Shown here: positions 11,427-23,620 of the stretch, one piece after another
Layout: every line of letters begins with the position of its first letter
How positions within the stretch are numbered: position 1 is the first letter of the stretch
Source: Aedes albopictus
Taxonomy: Eukaryota; Arthropoda; Insecta; Diptera; Culicidae
DNA: 64,000 bases
NCBI RefSeq assembly: GCF_035046485.1
Contig: NC_085137.1
Location: forward strand, 455,633,004 to 455,697,003
Direction of reading: 5' to 3'
Notes under the pieces: generated by a model
Seen by the model: the letters and a program-made list of their open reading frames with translations, nothing else
Told to the model about the DNA's origin: nothing
Databases searched by the model: none
Made by a program: the position numbers and the translations under genes

Positions 11427-12910
11427 GCCCCTACTTAGCAGCGACCGGTGCGGTTCGCTTCTTTGTTCGGGGCTCTACTTAACGTTAAAACGCTTGATGG
11501 AGCCCATGAGTGGGCTTGGTCTAATAACCCTATACAGTAGCATACCCGAAAGCCTACAGCGCATCACTCAGTGATGGTGCACACAAAATGCGTAACAGTT
11601 GCTCATACCAAAAGTCAGCTCTTACACTTTTCTGTTCTGAATTTTTGCAAATGTTACGATTTTGTGGACTCAAGAGCGGGTGTTACCGAAACCGAACATT
11701 TCCTTGAAATAGCTATCATCGATAAAATATGAGGGTCACCTCTGACAGATGTGGTGTGTTTTCCTTCCAAAAGCGATAAACCTAGTTTTTAGCACGATTA
11801 AATTCAAATAAAATATCAATTTGATAAATACCACTTAGAGGATGAACTATGCGCATGTGTGGTCCCAAAATGCCATCTGGTCCACTACTAAAAATATCTC
11901 CGCAAAAACTGGTCCCAGTTTGATATAATCACTTATGATCGCGTATGGATTGGCGTTTTATGGTTTGGACAGTTTTCTCTCTCCTTGATAACCGATTTTA
12001 CAATCCTCCTTCTCGACCATTATCACTACCAAAAGCCATATCGAGATGAACCATAAAAATCCTACACCTCCCGGTTTTTGTTTTTACAACTTTGGGGGAG
12101 ACTACATCCTTCCTCTCTTCTTCGCACTAAATAATCGTTTTATTAAGCTACCGCCAGGGTGAGGTACGGCGTGGCTGCCATCCCGGAACACCACCCGAAT
12201 TGTTTATGAATAAATTAATAAATAATTAAACTTCCAACTTCTTTGATCGATCCTCCGCATGAAAGATGTCACATGATCCCGGCTTGTGATCGTCGCTGCT
12301 CGTTACGAGGCTGCTACAGTATGGCAGAGCGAAAAACAAGAGTGAGTTTTATTGCTTTTTAATGGCTTTCAAATTGCCGAATTAAATGTATTTTTGGAGC
12401 TTTGTTTTCCAGAGGTCCGAAACGGACGAACTGTTGGTAGTAGCATTTGGTGGCGGTGTCACGCAAGGAATTCAAAGACCTTCTGCGAGTTTCATCTTAG
12501 TTTATGTTGGTTGGTTTTGTCATCTGTTATCGACGTTTGGTTACTTAAAATGCCTTCTAATTATACAAAATAGTCGTTAAAACCCGTCAAGCCATTTCGC
12601 AACAGTCTTTTACGAGTAAGTTTCATGTAGATTGATGGAGATTAGCGCTTTTAATACTTTGATAGCAAAATGAATGCAACATTTTCTAAATAAATCGATA
12701 ACGAGCTGTTATGATGCCGAACATGCAAAACTAAGTCGTTATTTAAATGCCTGCCAAGTAAATTGACTGTCCAAGATATCTACTACTTAAAAATAGTAAT
12801 AATACCGAAAACAGATACACAGACTAGAACAAATTTCACTCAAAAAGTTGTGTAAAGCATGCCCCAGTCGACAGCAGTATCGACAATATGTTTTGTTTAT
12901 TGTCAATCAT
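11427..12910. other. unassigned sequence
   Basis: No gene is supported. A 73-residue open frame at 12352-12573 (+) lacks any recognised motif. The stretch contains the inverted motif at 11497-11522. Confidence 0.35.
11497..11522. repeat. 26-bp motif, inverted partner of 2.9 kb
   Basis: The reverse complement begins AGACCAAGCCCACTC and matches 2908-2933 at 24 of 26 positions. Confidence 0.6.
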
Positions 12911-12923
12911 TACCGACAATATT

Positions 12924-14101
12924 ACTATTTTGAATGCCGCCTACAAAGTGCTATCCCAGATCATCTTCCGTCGTCTTTCACCTATCAGAAGGCCGGCTCC
13001 AGAGGCACGTTATCCTCCATTTGGGACATTTGTGCCACAGTATCGACCGCACAGAGCTATGGAAAATCATGGACGAGAACAGCTTTCCCGGGAAGCTTAC
13101 CAGACTGATAAGAGCAACGAACGGTGTGCAGAACAGCGTAAGGATTTCGGGTGAACTATCCAGTTCATTTGAATCTCGACGGGGACTACGACAAGGTGAT
13201 GGACTTTCCTGCCTACTATTCAACATCGCCCTGGAAGGTGTGATGCGACGATCCGGGCTCAACAGCCGGGGTACGATCTTCACGAAATCCAGCCAATTTG
13301 TCTGTTTTGCGGATGACATGGATATTATTGCTAGAACATTTGGAACGGTAGCAGAACAGTACACCCGCCTGAAACGTGAAGCAGCAAAGGTCGGACTGGT
13401 GGTAATTGCGGCTAAGACAAAGTACATGCTGGTAGGTGGGACTGAGCGAGACAGGACAAGCCTTGGCAGCAATGTTACGATAGACGGGGATATTTTCGAG
13501 GTGGTAGAAGAATTCGTCTACCTCGGTTCCTTGCTAATGGTTGACAAAACGTGAGCCGTGAAATTCGGAGGCGCATCATCAGCGGAAGTCGGGCCTACTA
13601 CGGGTTCCAGAAGAAACTGCGGTCGAAAAAAAAAATCACCCACGCACCAAATGCACCATGTACAAAACGCTAATAAGACCGGTAATCCTCTACGGGCACG
13701 AGACATGGACCATGCTCGAGGAGGACCTGCAAGCACTCGGAGTTTTCGAGCGACGCGTGCTAAGGACGATCTTCAGCGGTGTGCAGGAGAACGGTGTGTG
13801 GCGGAGAAGGATGAACCACGAGCTCGCTGCACTTTACGGCGAACCCAGCATCCAGAAGGTGGCCAATGCCGGAAGGATACGGTGGGCAGGGCATGTTGCA
13901 AGAATGCCGGACAACAACCCTGCAAAGCTAGTGTTTGCAACTGATCCGGTTGGCACAAGAAGGCGTGGAGCGCAGAGAGCACGGCGATGGGTGGAACAGG
14001 TGGAGCGTGATCTGGCGAGTGTTGGGCGGGACCGACGTTGGAGAGCTGCAGCTGCAAATCGAGTATTATGGCGGCAAATTGTTGATTCAGTATTATCATG
14101 A
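12924..14101 (+). pseudogene. broken reverse transcriptase of a non-LTR retrotransposon
   Basis: Remnant of a LINE polyprotein. Visible in order are a fragment reading NAAYKVLSQIIFRRLSP (about 12930-12985), then RT core blocks with GLRQGDGLSCLLFNIAL and the catalytic FADDMD motif (a YxDD-type motif, near 13300), then a C-terminal region with RIRWAGHVARMPDN, ending at a stop at 14099-14101. The sequence between the first fragment and DRTELWKIM is too short for an intact RT, so an internal deletion is likely. A 1-nt loss near 13545, compared with copy 2, ends the first frame. A longer A-run near 13627 shifts the frame again. It cannot make an active enzyme. The C-terminal motif occurs in RTE-like and related clades, but I do not assign the clade. 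Confidence 0.85.
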
Positions 14102-14129
14102 ATTTTATGTTATCTAAATAAATGAAATG
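12924..14129 (+). mobile_element. 5'-truncated non-LTR retrotransposon, copy 1
   Basis: The 13-bp direct repeat TACCGACAATATT flanks the element at 12911-12923 and 14130-14142, which fits target-primed insertion. The 3' terminus reads CTAAATAAATG with no long poly-A, and the minus-strand copy at 59805-60838 has the same terminus. The 5' part of the element is missing. Confidence 0.9.
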
Positions 14130-14220
14130 TACCGACAATATTTTCACCGAGTCCGACCTGGGTCACCTGCACTCAGTCACTCCACACAAAAGCCGAAAAT
14201 GTTAGACTGGCCCCACACGG

Positions 14221-14360
14221 GCATCAATACTCCATCAATATCGATACTTTTTGTCGGAATTTTTGTCAAACTTCATGTATTTTCGGAAACACTTTCGATT
14301 AAGCTGAAGGTTTGATGAAAATTTCGACAAAAAGTACCGATATTGATGAAGTATTGATGC
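14221..14360. repeat. hairpin 1 of a tandem pair
   Basis: Arms of about 50 bp are imperfect reverse complements. They start GCATCAATACTCCATCAATA on the left and close with GATGAAGTATTGATGC on the right. The loop is about 35-40 nt. Confidence 0.8.
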
Positions 14361-14371
14361 GGATCCCACAC

Positions 14372-14526
14372 GAGCATCAATACTTCATCAATATCGGTGC
14401 TTTTTGTCGGAATTTTCATCAAATATTCAGCTTAATCGAAAGATTTTCCAAATATACGTTAGAAAAACCATCAGTTTGACGAAATTTCTGACAAAAGGTG
14501 CCGATATTGATTGGGTATTGATGCTC
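14372..14526. repeat. hairpin 2 of a tandem pair
   Basis: A second foldback built from the same arm sequence (GAGCATCAATACTTCATC and its inverse), lying 11 bp after the first. The arms diverge by several substitutions. Together the two hairpins make four alternating copies of one unit of about 50 bp. Confidence 0.8.
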
Positions 14527-16262
14527 GTCTGGGGCCCGCGCCGATCGAAACACGGTGACACGCACAAAATATAAGCGGACCTCAGACGACAGAAGTATTG
14601 ACAATATTTTTATTTTCAATAATTCTCGACAATATTTTCACCGAGTTAGACCCGGGTCACCCGAACTGCGTCGGTCCACATAAAAGTCGAATTTTTTTTA
14701 TGATGCCGATCGAAACAAATGAGGGCGACACGCACAAAACATGCTTCGATTCGGCTGCTCTCGGCTAGCGTAGCCGAACTGAGAGGGGAAATGAGGGGAA
14801 ATACTGAAACGTGGAATCAAACTTTTCTGATTTCCCTCAATATTTGCATCAATATATTGATGTCGCTTTCACCCGGCATCAATATAAATATTGATGGGCT
14901 TCTTCAAACCATCAATATATTGATATTGTCTGGGGGCCGCTTCAGGATTTGCATCCTACTTGAGTAGGGATGCATGCAAACCAATATGTACAAGTTGAAA
15001 ACACTAACGTTGCCAATCATCAGATTGGCAACCCTACACTCAGCGAAGTAAACTACCGAAATTCATCAAAATACCTTATGAAATTTAGCCATAACTGTAA
15101 AGTATGGATGCCATAAGAATACCTTATGAAAATTGAACATGCTTACATCAGTATGAGTAACTCCTCCAACTGCAGCGGCACGATGTTGCCATTTGTGTTG
15201 ACGATGAAATATTGTTTACCCAAATTTCAAATTATACTTGTAAGTCTATTCTCTGTGGAAATAAGAAGCAGTCATAATGAAAAAAAAAATTTGATTTTAA
15301 TGCTAACAATAATGATAATAATTGATAAAAAAATAAACAATGAAAATCAATGAAAAGCAATGGTGATCGTTCTTAGGCCAGGTGCTAATTTCCAGAGTGC
15401 TAACTTATGATTGGGTTTTCTCTCCAGTAGATATGCCTTCCGAAATGGCTTTGATTGTGTGGTAAAACTCGATTTATGCGACAACTATAAGTTCTACTGA
15501 ACCACACTGGCTAGAACCTGCTTCTGTGGAGTCCCTCAAGAAAGCCCCAAGCAGAGCAAAACGTTGGTGGACAAAATAAAATATCACCGTTTTGATATTG
15601 TCAAGCCTGAGAAGCCACGACCCTACAGCTTCCATTTACAGTCGAGAAAAGCAACGATATTTCTTGAAAACTCTTTTCGGTATTCCATCATAAATTTGTT
15701 CTGTAATTTATTTATGAGTTTCTTCAATACTTCCTTGAAAAAAAAATCCAGGACAAAGCTTTTCCTTCTTTCAGGAGTTTTGCTCAGAGTTTCCTCCAGG
15801 AATTTTCCACAAATTTTTACACAAAATTCCTTTTTGTGCATCTCATAAGATTCCTTTAGAAAAACTTGAGTCTGCGTCTCGTCTTCAGACAAGAAAAAAG
15901 TAGTAAAAAGAACTGAAAATCTGAAAATAGGAGTAACAACAACTTGAAAACCTCCAAGAATTATATGCTTTTGCCATTTATCAATAGCATAATAGTTTTT
16001 GAATGTGGAATGATTTTTAATTGTTTCAGAGATTCCTACATTGATTTTGTTTGTATTTTTTTCTAATATTTTCTTTATAGTTAAACTACTCACTGAGATG
16101 CCACGAAATAATCTCAAACTTCAGTACATAAATACATTAGAGTGCCATAAATACCAATATAAAAATATTTGAAATATTGTCCATTCGCTGAAAGCGTAAT
16201 TTCTCAGCTTCTAGACGAGATATTTTTCATCTTTTTTTTTAAATAACGCATTTGAATAGTAC
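14527..16262. other. unassigned sequence with short palindromes
   Basis: No gene. It contains AT-rich self-complementary phrases around 14845-14935 (CATCAATATATTGATG and similar). A stretch at 15034-15070 reappears inverted at 52581-52616. A 164-residue minus-strand open frame (15623-16117) lacks recognisable motifs. Confidence 0.4.
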
Positions 16263-16349
16263 TAGGGTAATTTTCCAATTGTTGCACTTCTAAAAATTCC
16301 CCAACAATAGGCGAGTTTTTGGCCGTGCAACAATTGGAAAATTATCCTA
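16263..16349. mobile_element. very short foldback MITE (87 bp)
   Basis: The ends are TAGGGTAATTTTCCAATTG and its near-perfect inverse. The arms extend about 25 bp to GTTGCAC, and the spacer is about 37 bp. It lies 6 bp upstream of MITE family B copy 2. Confidence 0.75.
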
Positions 16350-16355
16350 TCAAAT

Positions 16356-16610
16356 CAGGCCAAACATGTCTAAAGGTCCTATCTGCAGAAGAGAGGATCT
16401 CTTTGGTTTCCCTCTCTTTCGTTAATATCTCAGCTGTTTCTTTGTATTATGATTGTCTGCTTGCATTGAACGATGGTCAAAACAATCGTCTTTTGATTTG
16501 TACTTCAAAAGTTGTTGAAAAGTGTACCATTACATTGCAATAATTAAAAGAGAAAGTGAACAAAGAGAGCCTCTCAAATGCAGATAGGACCTATTCAAAT
16601 GTTTGGCCTG
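16356..16610 (-). mobile_element. MITE family B, copy 2 (inverted)
   Basis: Reverse-oriented copy of the element at 5312-5566, with the same 255-bp length. The left end CAGGCCAAACATGTC and the right end GTTTGGCCTG are inverse. AAAT flanks both sides, fitting a 4-bp target duplication. No coding capacity. Confidence 0.85.
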
Positions 16611-17159
16611 AAATATAATTTTCAATGTTGAAAATTTAAAAAAACTTCTCGTATTTTTTCAGCAAATTTTGATGGAAAAAGCTCGAAAAATAGACCACTT
16701 ATCAGAAAAAATTGAAGGTTTTGCCATCAATATAAACCCAATATTTCAAATCCCAATACCCTTCAAGATTGCCTAGAGGTCCATAGAAATTAACCAAAAA
16801 AATGAAAAATGTCAGAAGTGAAAAAAATGTTATGAAAAAAAATATTTTTTAAGAATTTTCATGAAAAAGAATAATTTTTCAAAAATTGCTCTGGCGAAAC
16901 CTCTGCATGTTTTTTTTAATACTAATGTTCTACAAAAACTCTTCAAATATGTATATCTTTACTTTTAGGGTTGAACATCCTTATGTTTTGTGGTGACAGC
17001 CTTCTACTCAGGCAGTTTCCTTGAACTATTTTCTTCAAGAAGTTTTCCGGATGTTGCTCCTAAATCTCGTTATTTCTTCTTAGAAGTATTTTCCTTCTTC
17101 TTTCTTACAATGCATTCAGGAATTTCTCATGGATTTCATTTTAAAATTGGTCTCAAGAG
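16611..17159. other. unassigned A/T-rich sequence
   Basis: Nothing recognisable. Sequence with many short A- and T-runs leads into the next 12-bp array. Confidence 0.4.
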
Positions 17160-18740
17160 TCTTTCAGAAATTCTCCCCATTATTGTAGGAAAAACTTCAG
17201 AAGGAATTCCACGAGGATCTCCTAGAAGAATTCCAGGAGTAATCCTAAATGATAATCCTGAAGGAATTTCAAAAGAAACTATTGGAGGGATCTCAAGTGG
17301 CTATCCTAGCAGAATTTATGATGGAACCCATGAAACTACTAAACAATTGTAGTTAGAAAGCACAGAATGATTGCTTCTTGAGAATTGTGCGTCTGAAGTT
17401 CTGATGCAATGTTGAAGCGGGAATTCAAGACGTTTGTCCTTAAGATATACCAGCAAATCTGGTAAAATTCCTGTTAAGGGTAACATGTACATATCTGTGA
17501 ACTTCTGAAAAGCTTCGGACAAAACTCGTGCAAGATATCACGGAGGAAATTCTGCAGGAAGTCCTGAAAATGCGGTAGAATTCACGATAAAGTTTTCGGA
17601 AGAATTCCTGAACTACCAAAAGAACTCTCGTGGGAACTATTTTGAGTAAGGAACTGTAGGAAAAATTGCTGGTGAATTTTCTGGAATATTTCTCGAAGGG
17701 ACAAAAATCTTAGAAGAAGTCATCGTGGAATTCTGCTTGAGAAAATGCTGAAAGAATTATGGAAAAATACCTGGAAGAATTCCCAGAGGTAATTTCAAAT
17801 GCCAAATTATTTCTCTCGAAAATTTTCGGAAGCATTCTTGGACAGAAATTCAAAAATAATTCACACGGGATATTGCGTTGAAGTTGCCGGAGACACTGGC
17901 TATAGAATTTCCACACGAATTTACGGAGAAACTTTTTGAAGAACTTCCAGAAACTTTTGACGATTGTCTAGAAAATCTTTTTTGGAAGAATTTTTGCAGA
18001 AAATTTAAGATGATTTCCGAAGGTATTTCCGGAAGAATTCCTGGAGAAACTTCAGTGAGAATTCGCAGGGAAACTTCTGAATCGTTCCAGAAAGAACCCA
18101 GAGCCCCTAGAGAAAATCAAAGTGGAACTTCTACAGGATTTTTTATCTTTATTCAGGAGATTTTTAACCCGGGGCTAGTTCATCTCGGGATCCACGCTTT
18201 ACTTCCCTTCGGAAGGAATGAAGCAAACACATTTAATGAGTTTGTCGGTAGTGGGATGCCAAGTCCACTCCTCTTCTAGAGGAATTCCCAATAGAACTCC
18301 AAATGGAATTCCCAGTTTAACTCCTATTGGAATTCCCAGTGGAACTCCTAGAGAAATTAGCGGTGAAACTCTAGATAAATTTATAACGAATTTCGTAGAA
18401 GAATTCCCAGAAGGAGTTCTAGTGGAATTCCTGGTGGAACTAGGAGGAATCAGTGGTCGGATTCTTCCAAGAAATTTCGAGTAGAAATCCTAGATTGATT
18501 CTCGGTTCAACTCCCAGAAGAAAATCCTGGTGGAATCCACAGAGGGATTCCCGGTGGAACTTCGTGAGGATTTTCTAGTGAAAGTTCTAGAAGAATTCAT
18601 TGTGGACCTCTTAAAGGAGTTTCCTACAAACTTCTGGATGAGTTCCCAGGAAACCCTCTGAAAGAAACCCTAGAAGATTTCACAATAGTATTGTGTATAA
18701 AACTTCCAATGAAACTCCTGTAGATCCTGGAAGAATTTTG
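17160..18740 (+). repeat. degenerate 12-bp satellite array 2
   Basis: The same GGAATTCC-based 12-bp unit as array 1, more diverged, mostly in the + sense (GGAATTCCTGGTGGAAC, AGAATTCC). It is interrupted by a SINE fragment near 18139-18256. Open frames inside it (for example 18218-18484) are repeat products. Confidence 0.8.
18139..18256 (-). mobile_element. tRNA-derived SINE family 2, partial copy
   Basis: In reverse complement this contains the body phrases CCGACAAACTC, TTCCGAAGGGAAGTAAAGCG and GAGATGAACTAGCCC found in the copy at 10652-10823. Most of the tRNA-like head is missing or diverged. Confidence 0.75.
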
Positions 18741-18902
18741 TTTCTTCTTAATTTGTTCCACACATTTATTGTTCTCGAATTACGAGAACACTTTTATATC
18801 CCGGAATTGCTAGTTTTCTTCGGAATCACTAGATTTTTTCCGTAATTTCAGGAACCTCCGATATCTTCGGAAATCCGATTTTTTTTTTCAGAGAACAAAT
18901 TT

Positions 18903-18914
18903 GTCTGTCTGTCC

Positions 18915-18999
<85 letters not shown>
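18903..18999. repeat. (CTGT)n microsatellite
   Basis: About 24 tandem CTGT units with three substitutions. The downstream text (GGAAACTACTGTACC) fits a dispersed insect repeat that often follows such runs, but I do not name it. Confidence 0.95.
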
Positions 19000-20149
19000 A
19001 CCCTTATGCATTCGGAAACTACTGTACCTATCGGTGTGAAATTTTGTATGTGGGTATTTTTGGGGCCTGGGAAGGTTCTTAGCTTGGTGTGAGACCTCTC
19101 CGGTCTCTGCAACGGGGGGCTTCACGTGCAGATAACTTTGCGGGGAACGTCCCTAAGGAGCTGTATGTCAAAAAACACAGTAGGCAGGCAGTACGATGTT
19201 TGCCGCGACAGCTAGTTTGAATGTAAAACAAACACAGATGAAACCGAGTGAAAGAATTATGGCGTTCCGATTTTTTTAGAACTGTCATATCTAAATATAG
19301 CATAACATGTGAAAAGAGCCTAAGAGCTTTTTCTAAACAAACATGTTTCGTTCTCTGTAGGGCCCAATTGCATCCACCCACGACCATCAGCTACCTTTAA
19401 CAGATAGTCTGAAGTTTGCTCTTACTGATAAGGGTGTTGATGTGCGTGGACCAAAACATGAAACAATCTACTAATCTAAAAAAATGAGTCTTCCTAAGCT
19501 AAAATGATGGAAAAGAAGCAATTCGAAGAAGCAGAAATAAATCAGGTCCTTACTTATCATCTAGAAACGAGTGACTGCATTTCGAACTAATGGAATAGAT
19601 TCTTTTCTCAGCTAAATTGAAGAAGTAGCAAACCAGTTCAATCCATTCACTTACCCTCGGTTGCGACCCAAACCCAAAGCATAGCACTTCTTGGTCCAGT
19701 ACCTACATACGTACTTCTCCATATGTATGGTTGAGTTGAGCTAAGAATCAATCATTTTAATTGAACAAGTTATGAAATGTGGTGGCTTCCTCCGCTCTTT
19801 TGATGCCGCCCAAAAGAGAAGTCGTGCGCGCAATGCGATGGCAGCTTGCAATGCCTTGCAGACGATACAAATGCCTTGTTCCATCGCCGAGGAGAAGATG
19901 TGAATGATTTGTTTCTGCCGAGTGGGCTGGAAATTCCGTTGGCAAGTATGGCAAATATATCAACCTAATGCGATGCTATTTTTAACAAGCTGTTGTAGTA
20001 CGGATTAAGAAACTGGTGGCCAAGTAGCCCGAGTCTGATTCTCTTGCCTTTGAAAAGTGTCATAAATGTTCTCAGTAAAGATGAATGCTCTGCAATCCGA
20101 TAATCTCAACTGTTAGTGTTAAATACTAAATTTCGTTGAATTTCTTTTT
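19000..20149. other. unassigned sequence
   Basis: No gene recognised. Minus-strand open frames of 102 and 68 residues (19079-19387 and 19757-19963) have no identifiable motif. Confidence 0.35.
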
Positions 20150-21720
20150 CCCCCAGAATATGGAACTTTTTTAAACCTTCCCAAAATTCCTTCTGATATT
20201 ACTCCATTGCTATAGGATAATCTTCCATGTAATGCTTCAGAGTTTTCTTAAGATTTTTTAAGAAGATTCTCTTCATTTTTTTCTGGAAAAGCACAGATTT
20301 TTTCTGGAATCCGTATGAGAATTCTTTCATAAAATTCTTCACGAATTCTTTCATAAATGCTTTCAGTGATTTTTTAAGAAAATCGAAAATTCCTGCAGAA
20401 GTTTCCTTAAGGATTTCTTTAGAAAAATTACACAGACTCCTTTAGGAATTCTGAAAGAGATTCATTCTGAACTTTTTCCTAGAATTATTTTAAAAATTTC
20501 CCTGGAGGTTCCTTAAACAATCCCGATAAGATTCCTCCATAAATTAGTCCAATTATTCAAAGTCTAGAAAGATCTTCCATGGATTTCTTCCAAAATTAAT
20601 TCAGAGATTTCTTCAGAAATTGCTCCATGAATTCGGTTTTAAAATCTACCAAGCCCTTTATTCAGAAACTATTTAGGCGTTTTTTTTTTTAGAAATTTAT
20701 CCAGGAATTTTCTAAGAAATGTCCTTCGGATATTCCCTCTTGAATTTCTCCAGAAATTTCTACAAAAAAATCCTTTAGGGAGATTTTTATGGGATTCTTA
20801 CTCCCCCACGAAATACTTTGGATGTTCAAATTTCTCCAGGTATTCCTTCAGAATTTTCTATAGGCATTCCTTAAGAAATTCTTTCGAACATGCTTTCACT
20901 AAATCCACCAGTGGTTTCTTTAGAAAATTTTCCAGAGATAGCTTTAGAAATAATTTCAGGAATTTTCTCGAGAATTCCACCACATATTTGTTCAAGAATT
21001 GCTCTAAAGATTCCATTGAAAACTCCCGCATGAATTCCTACAGTAGTTTAAAAGGAGATACCTTCAAGATTTCCTCCATGTATTTCCCCAGAAATATATC
21101 CGGCATTTCCTCAGAGAATAACTTTAATAATTTCACCACGGATTGTTAAAGAAATTTATTCAAAAATATTTCCCAGGGATTTTCACGAAAATTCCATTCA
21201 AAATATTTCAAAAGTTTTTTTCTAGGGACCTTCACACTTGCTTATCTATACGTTGTTCACACAGAAAGTTTTCAGAAATTCGTCCATTGACTATTGTTCC
21301 AGAAATTTTCTAATTTTCTGAAGGAACATCTTAGAAGAATTTCTGAAAGAATCTCCGAATCTTTATCGAAAAAAAAATCTCCTGAAATTGCATTTTTTAA
21401 GCAATTCCTTGAGAAACTTCTGGAGAAGTTTATAAAAGAATTTCTTGAAAATTTTCTAGACATTTTTTTTAGAAATTCTTGGAAAAAATCAGGTAATATT
21501 TAAGGATCCCCAGGTGGAATTTCGGAAGGAATTTCTGGAGTAACCCGTAAACCAGTGAAATCGAGATGAATCTTTTGAGAAAGTTCTAGATATACTCCAG
21601 TAGAAGTTCCAAGGAAAATTCATGATGAAAATCCAGAACGAATTTCTGAAGAAATTTTCAAAGAAGTGTATGGGCAGTGAGCTATGTTCAGAAATGTTTG
21701 GCAATAGGCTTCTAAAGTCC
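20150..21720 (-). repeat. degenerate 12-bp satellite array 3, orientation switch
   Basis: Strongly diverged 12-bp units. Up to about 21.25 kb they read in the minus sense (TTCCTNCAGAAATT style). From about 21.29 kb to the end they read in the plus sense (AATTTCTGAAGAAATT style). The array is therefore made of two halves pointing opposite ways. Confidence 0.65.
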
Positions 21721-21886
21721 TATCTAGACTCTTGTTTTAAATCACACAATATGGTCCAAGAGTACATATTTATTCATTTTTTTGACGATTTTATTGATAA
21801 TATTTTTTTTTTTTTTAATTTATTGTCCCGCTCCTAGCTTATGACACATACTTTTAATGATATTTCTTCACCATGTATGTCAGATA

Positions 21887-22287
21887 CACTGAAATAAATT
21901 TTGTTGTGGAAACTACCGATTCCATAGTAAAATTACTAATCGTACCTATGATTCTCAACCGACAACAATTTCCAGTTAATTTCACTAAAACACTGTCAAC
22001 TTAACTAGCAGTGCAGTTAACATTACTAAAAATAATCTTAATTTAACAAATGAGCATTATTGTACTTTTAACCATACTGTGTTGTAAAATGCGTGTCCAG
22101 GAAAAAATAACAATGTTTTGTTGTTGAGACGACTATGCGTTTAGTTAAATTTACTACAATGCATTGTAATTTCAAGCATATATATTTCAGTTACCTTAAC
22201 AGATTTTGTTGTCGGTTGAGAATCATAGGTACGGTTAGTAATTTTACTATGGAATCGGTAGTTTCCACAACAAAATTTATTTCAGTG
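21887..22287. mobile_element. 401-bp foldback MITE with 82-bp inverted repeats
   Basis: The ends are CACTGAAATAAATTTTGTTG and the exact inverse. The inverted repeats extend 82 bp with a single mismatch near position 54. The flanking dinucleotide is TA on both sides, as for Tc1/mariner-type or other TA-targeting MITEs. No coding capacity. The near-perfect arms point to recent movement. Confidence 0.92.
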
Positions 22288-22535
22288 TAGGAACATTTTT
22301 AAATCCCCAGTGCAAAAATGTCGACTTCCATCACGTCAAGGTCGATCTCAAATGTCAAACTAGAACTTCTTACTATTTTACTTATTACTAATTTTCTCTT
22401 TATTCATTCGTTTTTCGAGTTCGAATAAAGTTGTAGTAGGCTGTGCTTAGGATGACATTGGCTGAACAAGCAATAAACATCACTTGTGTATCAGACTCCA
22501 AACTACAAACAGTGTTTTATACAATACTAGCTGTC
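22288..22535. other. unassigned sequence
   Basis: Short stretch with no recognised feature. Confidence 0.35.
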
Positions 22536-22810
22536 CCGGCAAACTTTGTCTTGCCGTCTTGGGGTGGTTTGACAACCATTGATCTCAAAATACCACCGCA
22601 CTCTAGATTGATTTCATTTTGATCGTGTTGATTTCCTTCCCAGCCCATGGAAAATTAGTACTTCATCATTTTTGTTACTTTTCTAGTTGATTGTGGTAAC
22701 TTTTGTACATATAAACACAGCCACCACGAATACGAACCAAACCGTGCAAGAGTCATGCTGATCGGTTCATTCGTTCTTGAGTTTTGTTGCCTCAAAGGAA
22801 CTTTAAACTC

Positions 22811-22813
<3 letters not shown>
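22536..22813. repeat. dispersed short repeat ending in (TA)n
   Basis: It begins ACTAGCTGTCCCGGCAAAC and ends directly in the (TA)n run at 22814. I recognise the opening phrase as a widespread arthropod interspersed repeat, but I do not assign its class. Confidence 0.5.

Positions 22814-22845
<32 letters not shown>
22814..22845. repeat. (TA)n microsatellite
   Basis: About 16 uninterrupted TA units. Confidence 0.95.
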
Positions 22846-22847
<2 letters not shown>

Positions 22848-23146
22848 ATAAGATAAGACTACAAAAGTACAAGACAAAAAATATCATCTACTTTACCGAC
22901 CTCGTTGCCGTCCTCTTTTTGTTTATGTTACGTCTGACAAATGATCTGAGAGAACTGTCCAACATTTTAGAGGTTCAGTAGGTTCAGTTTCATGGAGTGA
23001 ATAATAAAGAATATATATAGGGATATATAGGGTGTTTGACCTCATTCTCAGCACTACAGGTAAACAAAATTGTGCATTACCTTAATTCACAGCGATAGGA
23101 CCGATTTCGTTAACTTTTTCCATTTGGATCAGATACCTTATTGCGT
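22846..23146. other. unassigned sequence
   Basis: No recognised feature. Confidence 0.35.
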
Positions 23147-23375
23147 GTACCGTAAACCGGGGTAAAATTGATCTTCGGATCGAAATTGATCAGACGTTTT
23201 TTCGCTAGATAAAGCATACTTTCAATAATTTCCTTAACAATGTTGTCATTATCGTATAGTATCAGATTCCAACAGCACGACACTTGCAAAGAAACTACTT
23301 AGAATATGCTTAATCTAACGGAAATACGACTGATCAATTTCGACCCGAAGATCAATTTGACCCCGGTTTACGGTA
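23147..23375. mobile_element. 229-bp foldback MITE
   Basis: The ends are GTACCGTAAACCGGGG and its inverse. The arms run about 50 bp with three or four mismatches, to AAATTGATCAG. The outermost bases may include a TA target duplication. No coding capacity. Confidence 0.85.
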
Positions 23376-23620
23376 CTTGTTGTTAACAGTGATTGTTGTA
23401 AAGATTTTCTCCCGGAAAGTTGATTTTGAACGAATTTACTGCACTTAGTCCAGCGCCAATTCCCGGCACAAGTGCCGAACGTCCAGCAAAACCAAATGGG
23501 AAATCACTTCGGCACCCATCTTTGTCTTGACAACGTGCTCTCGTCTGCGTGTAAAATTGTTTTGAGCACTTGTGCGGCTTCAAAGTGAACGTGTAGCTCA
23601 TTGACTGTGGATCGCGTTGC

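Larger units (their letters stand above)
14133..14647 (+). repeat. direct repeat pair around the LINE target
   Basis: The phrase CGACAATATTTTCACCGAG, followed by a GGGTCAC-containing stretch, occurs at 14133 and again at 14628. The LINE at 12924-14129 used the first of these as its target site. Confidence 0.6.
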
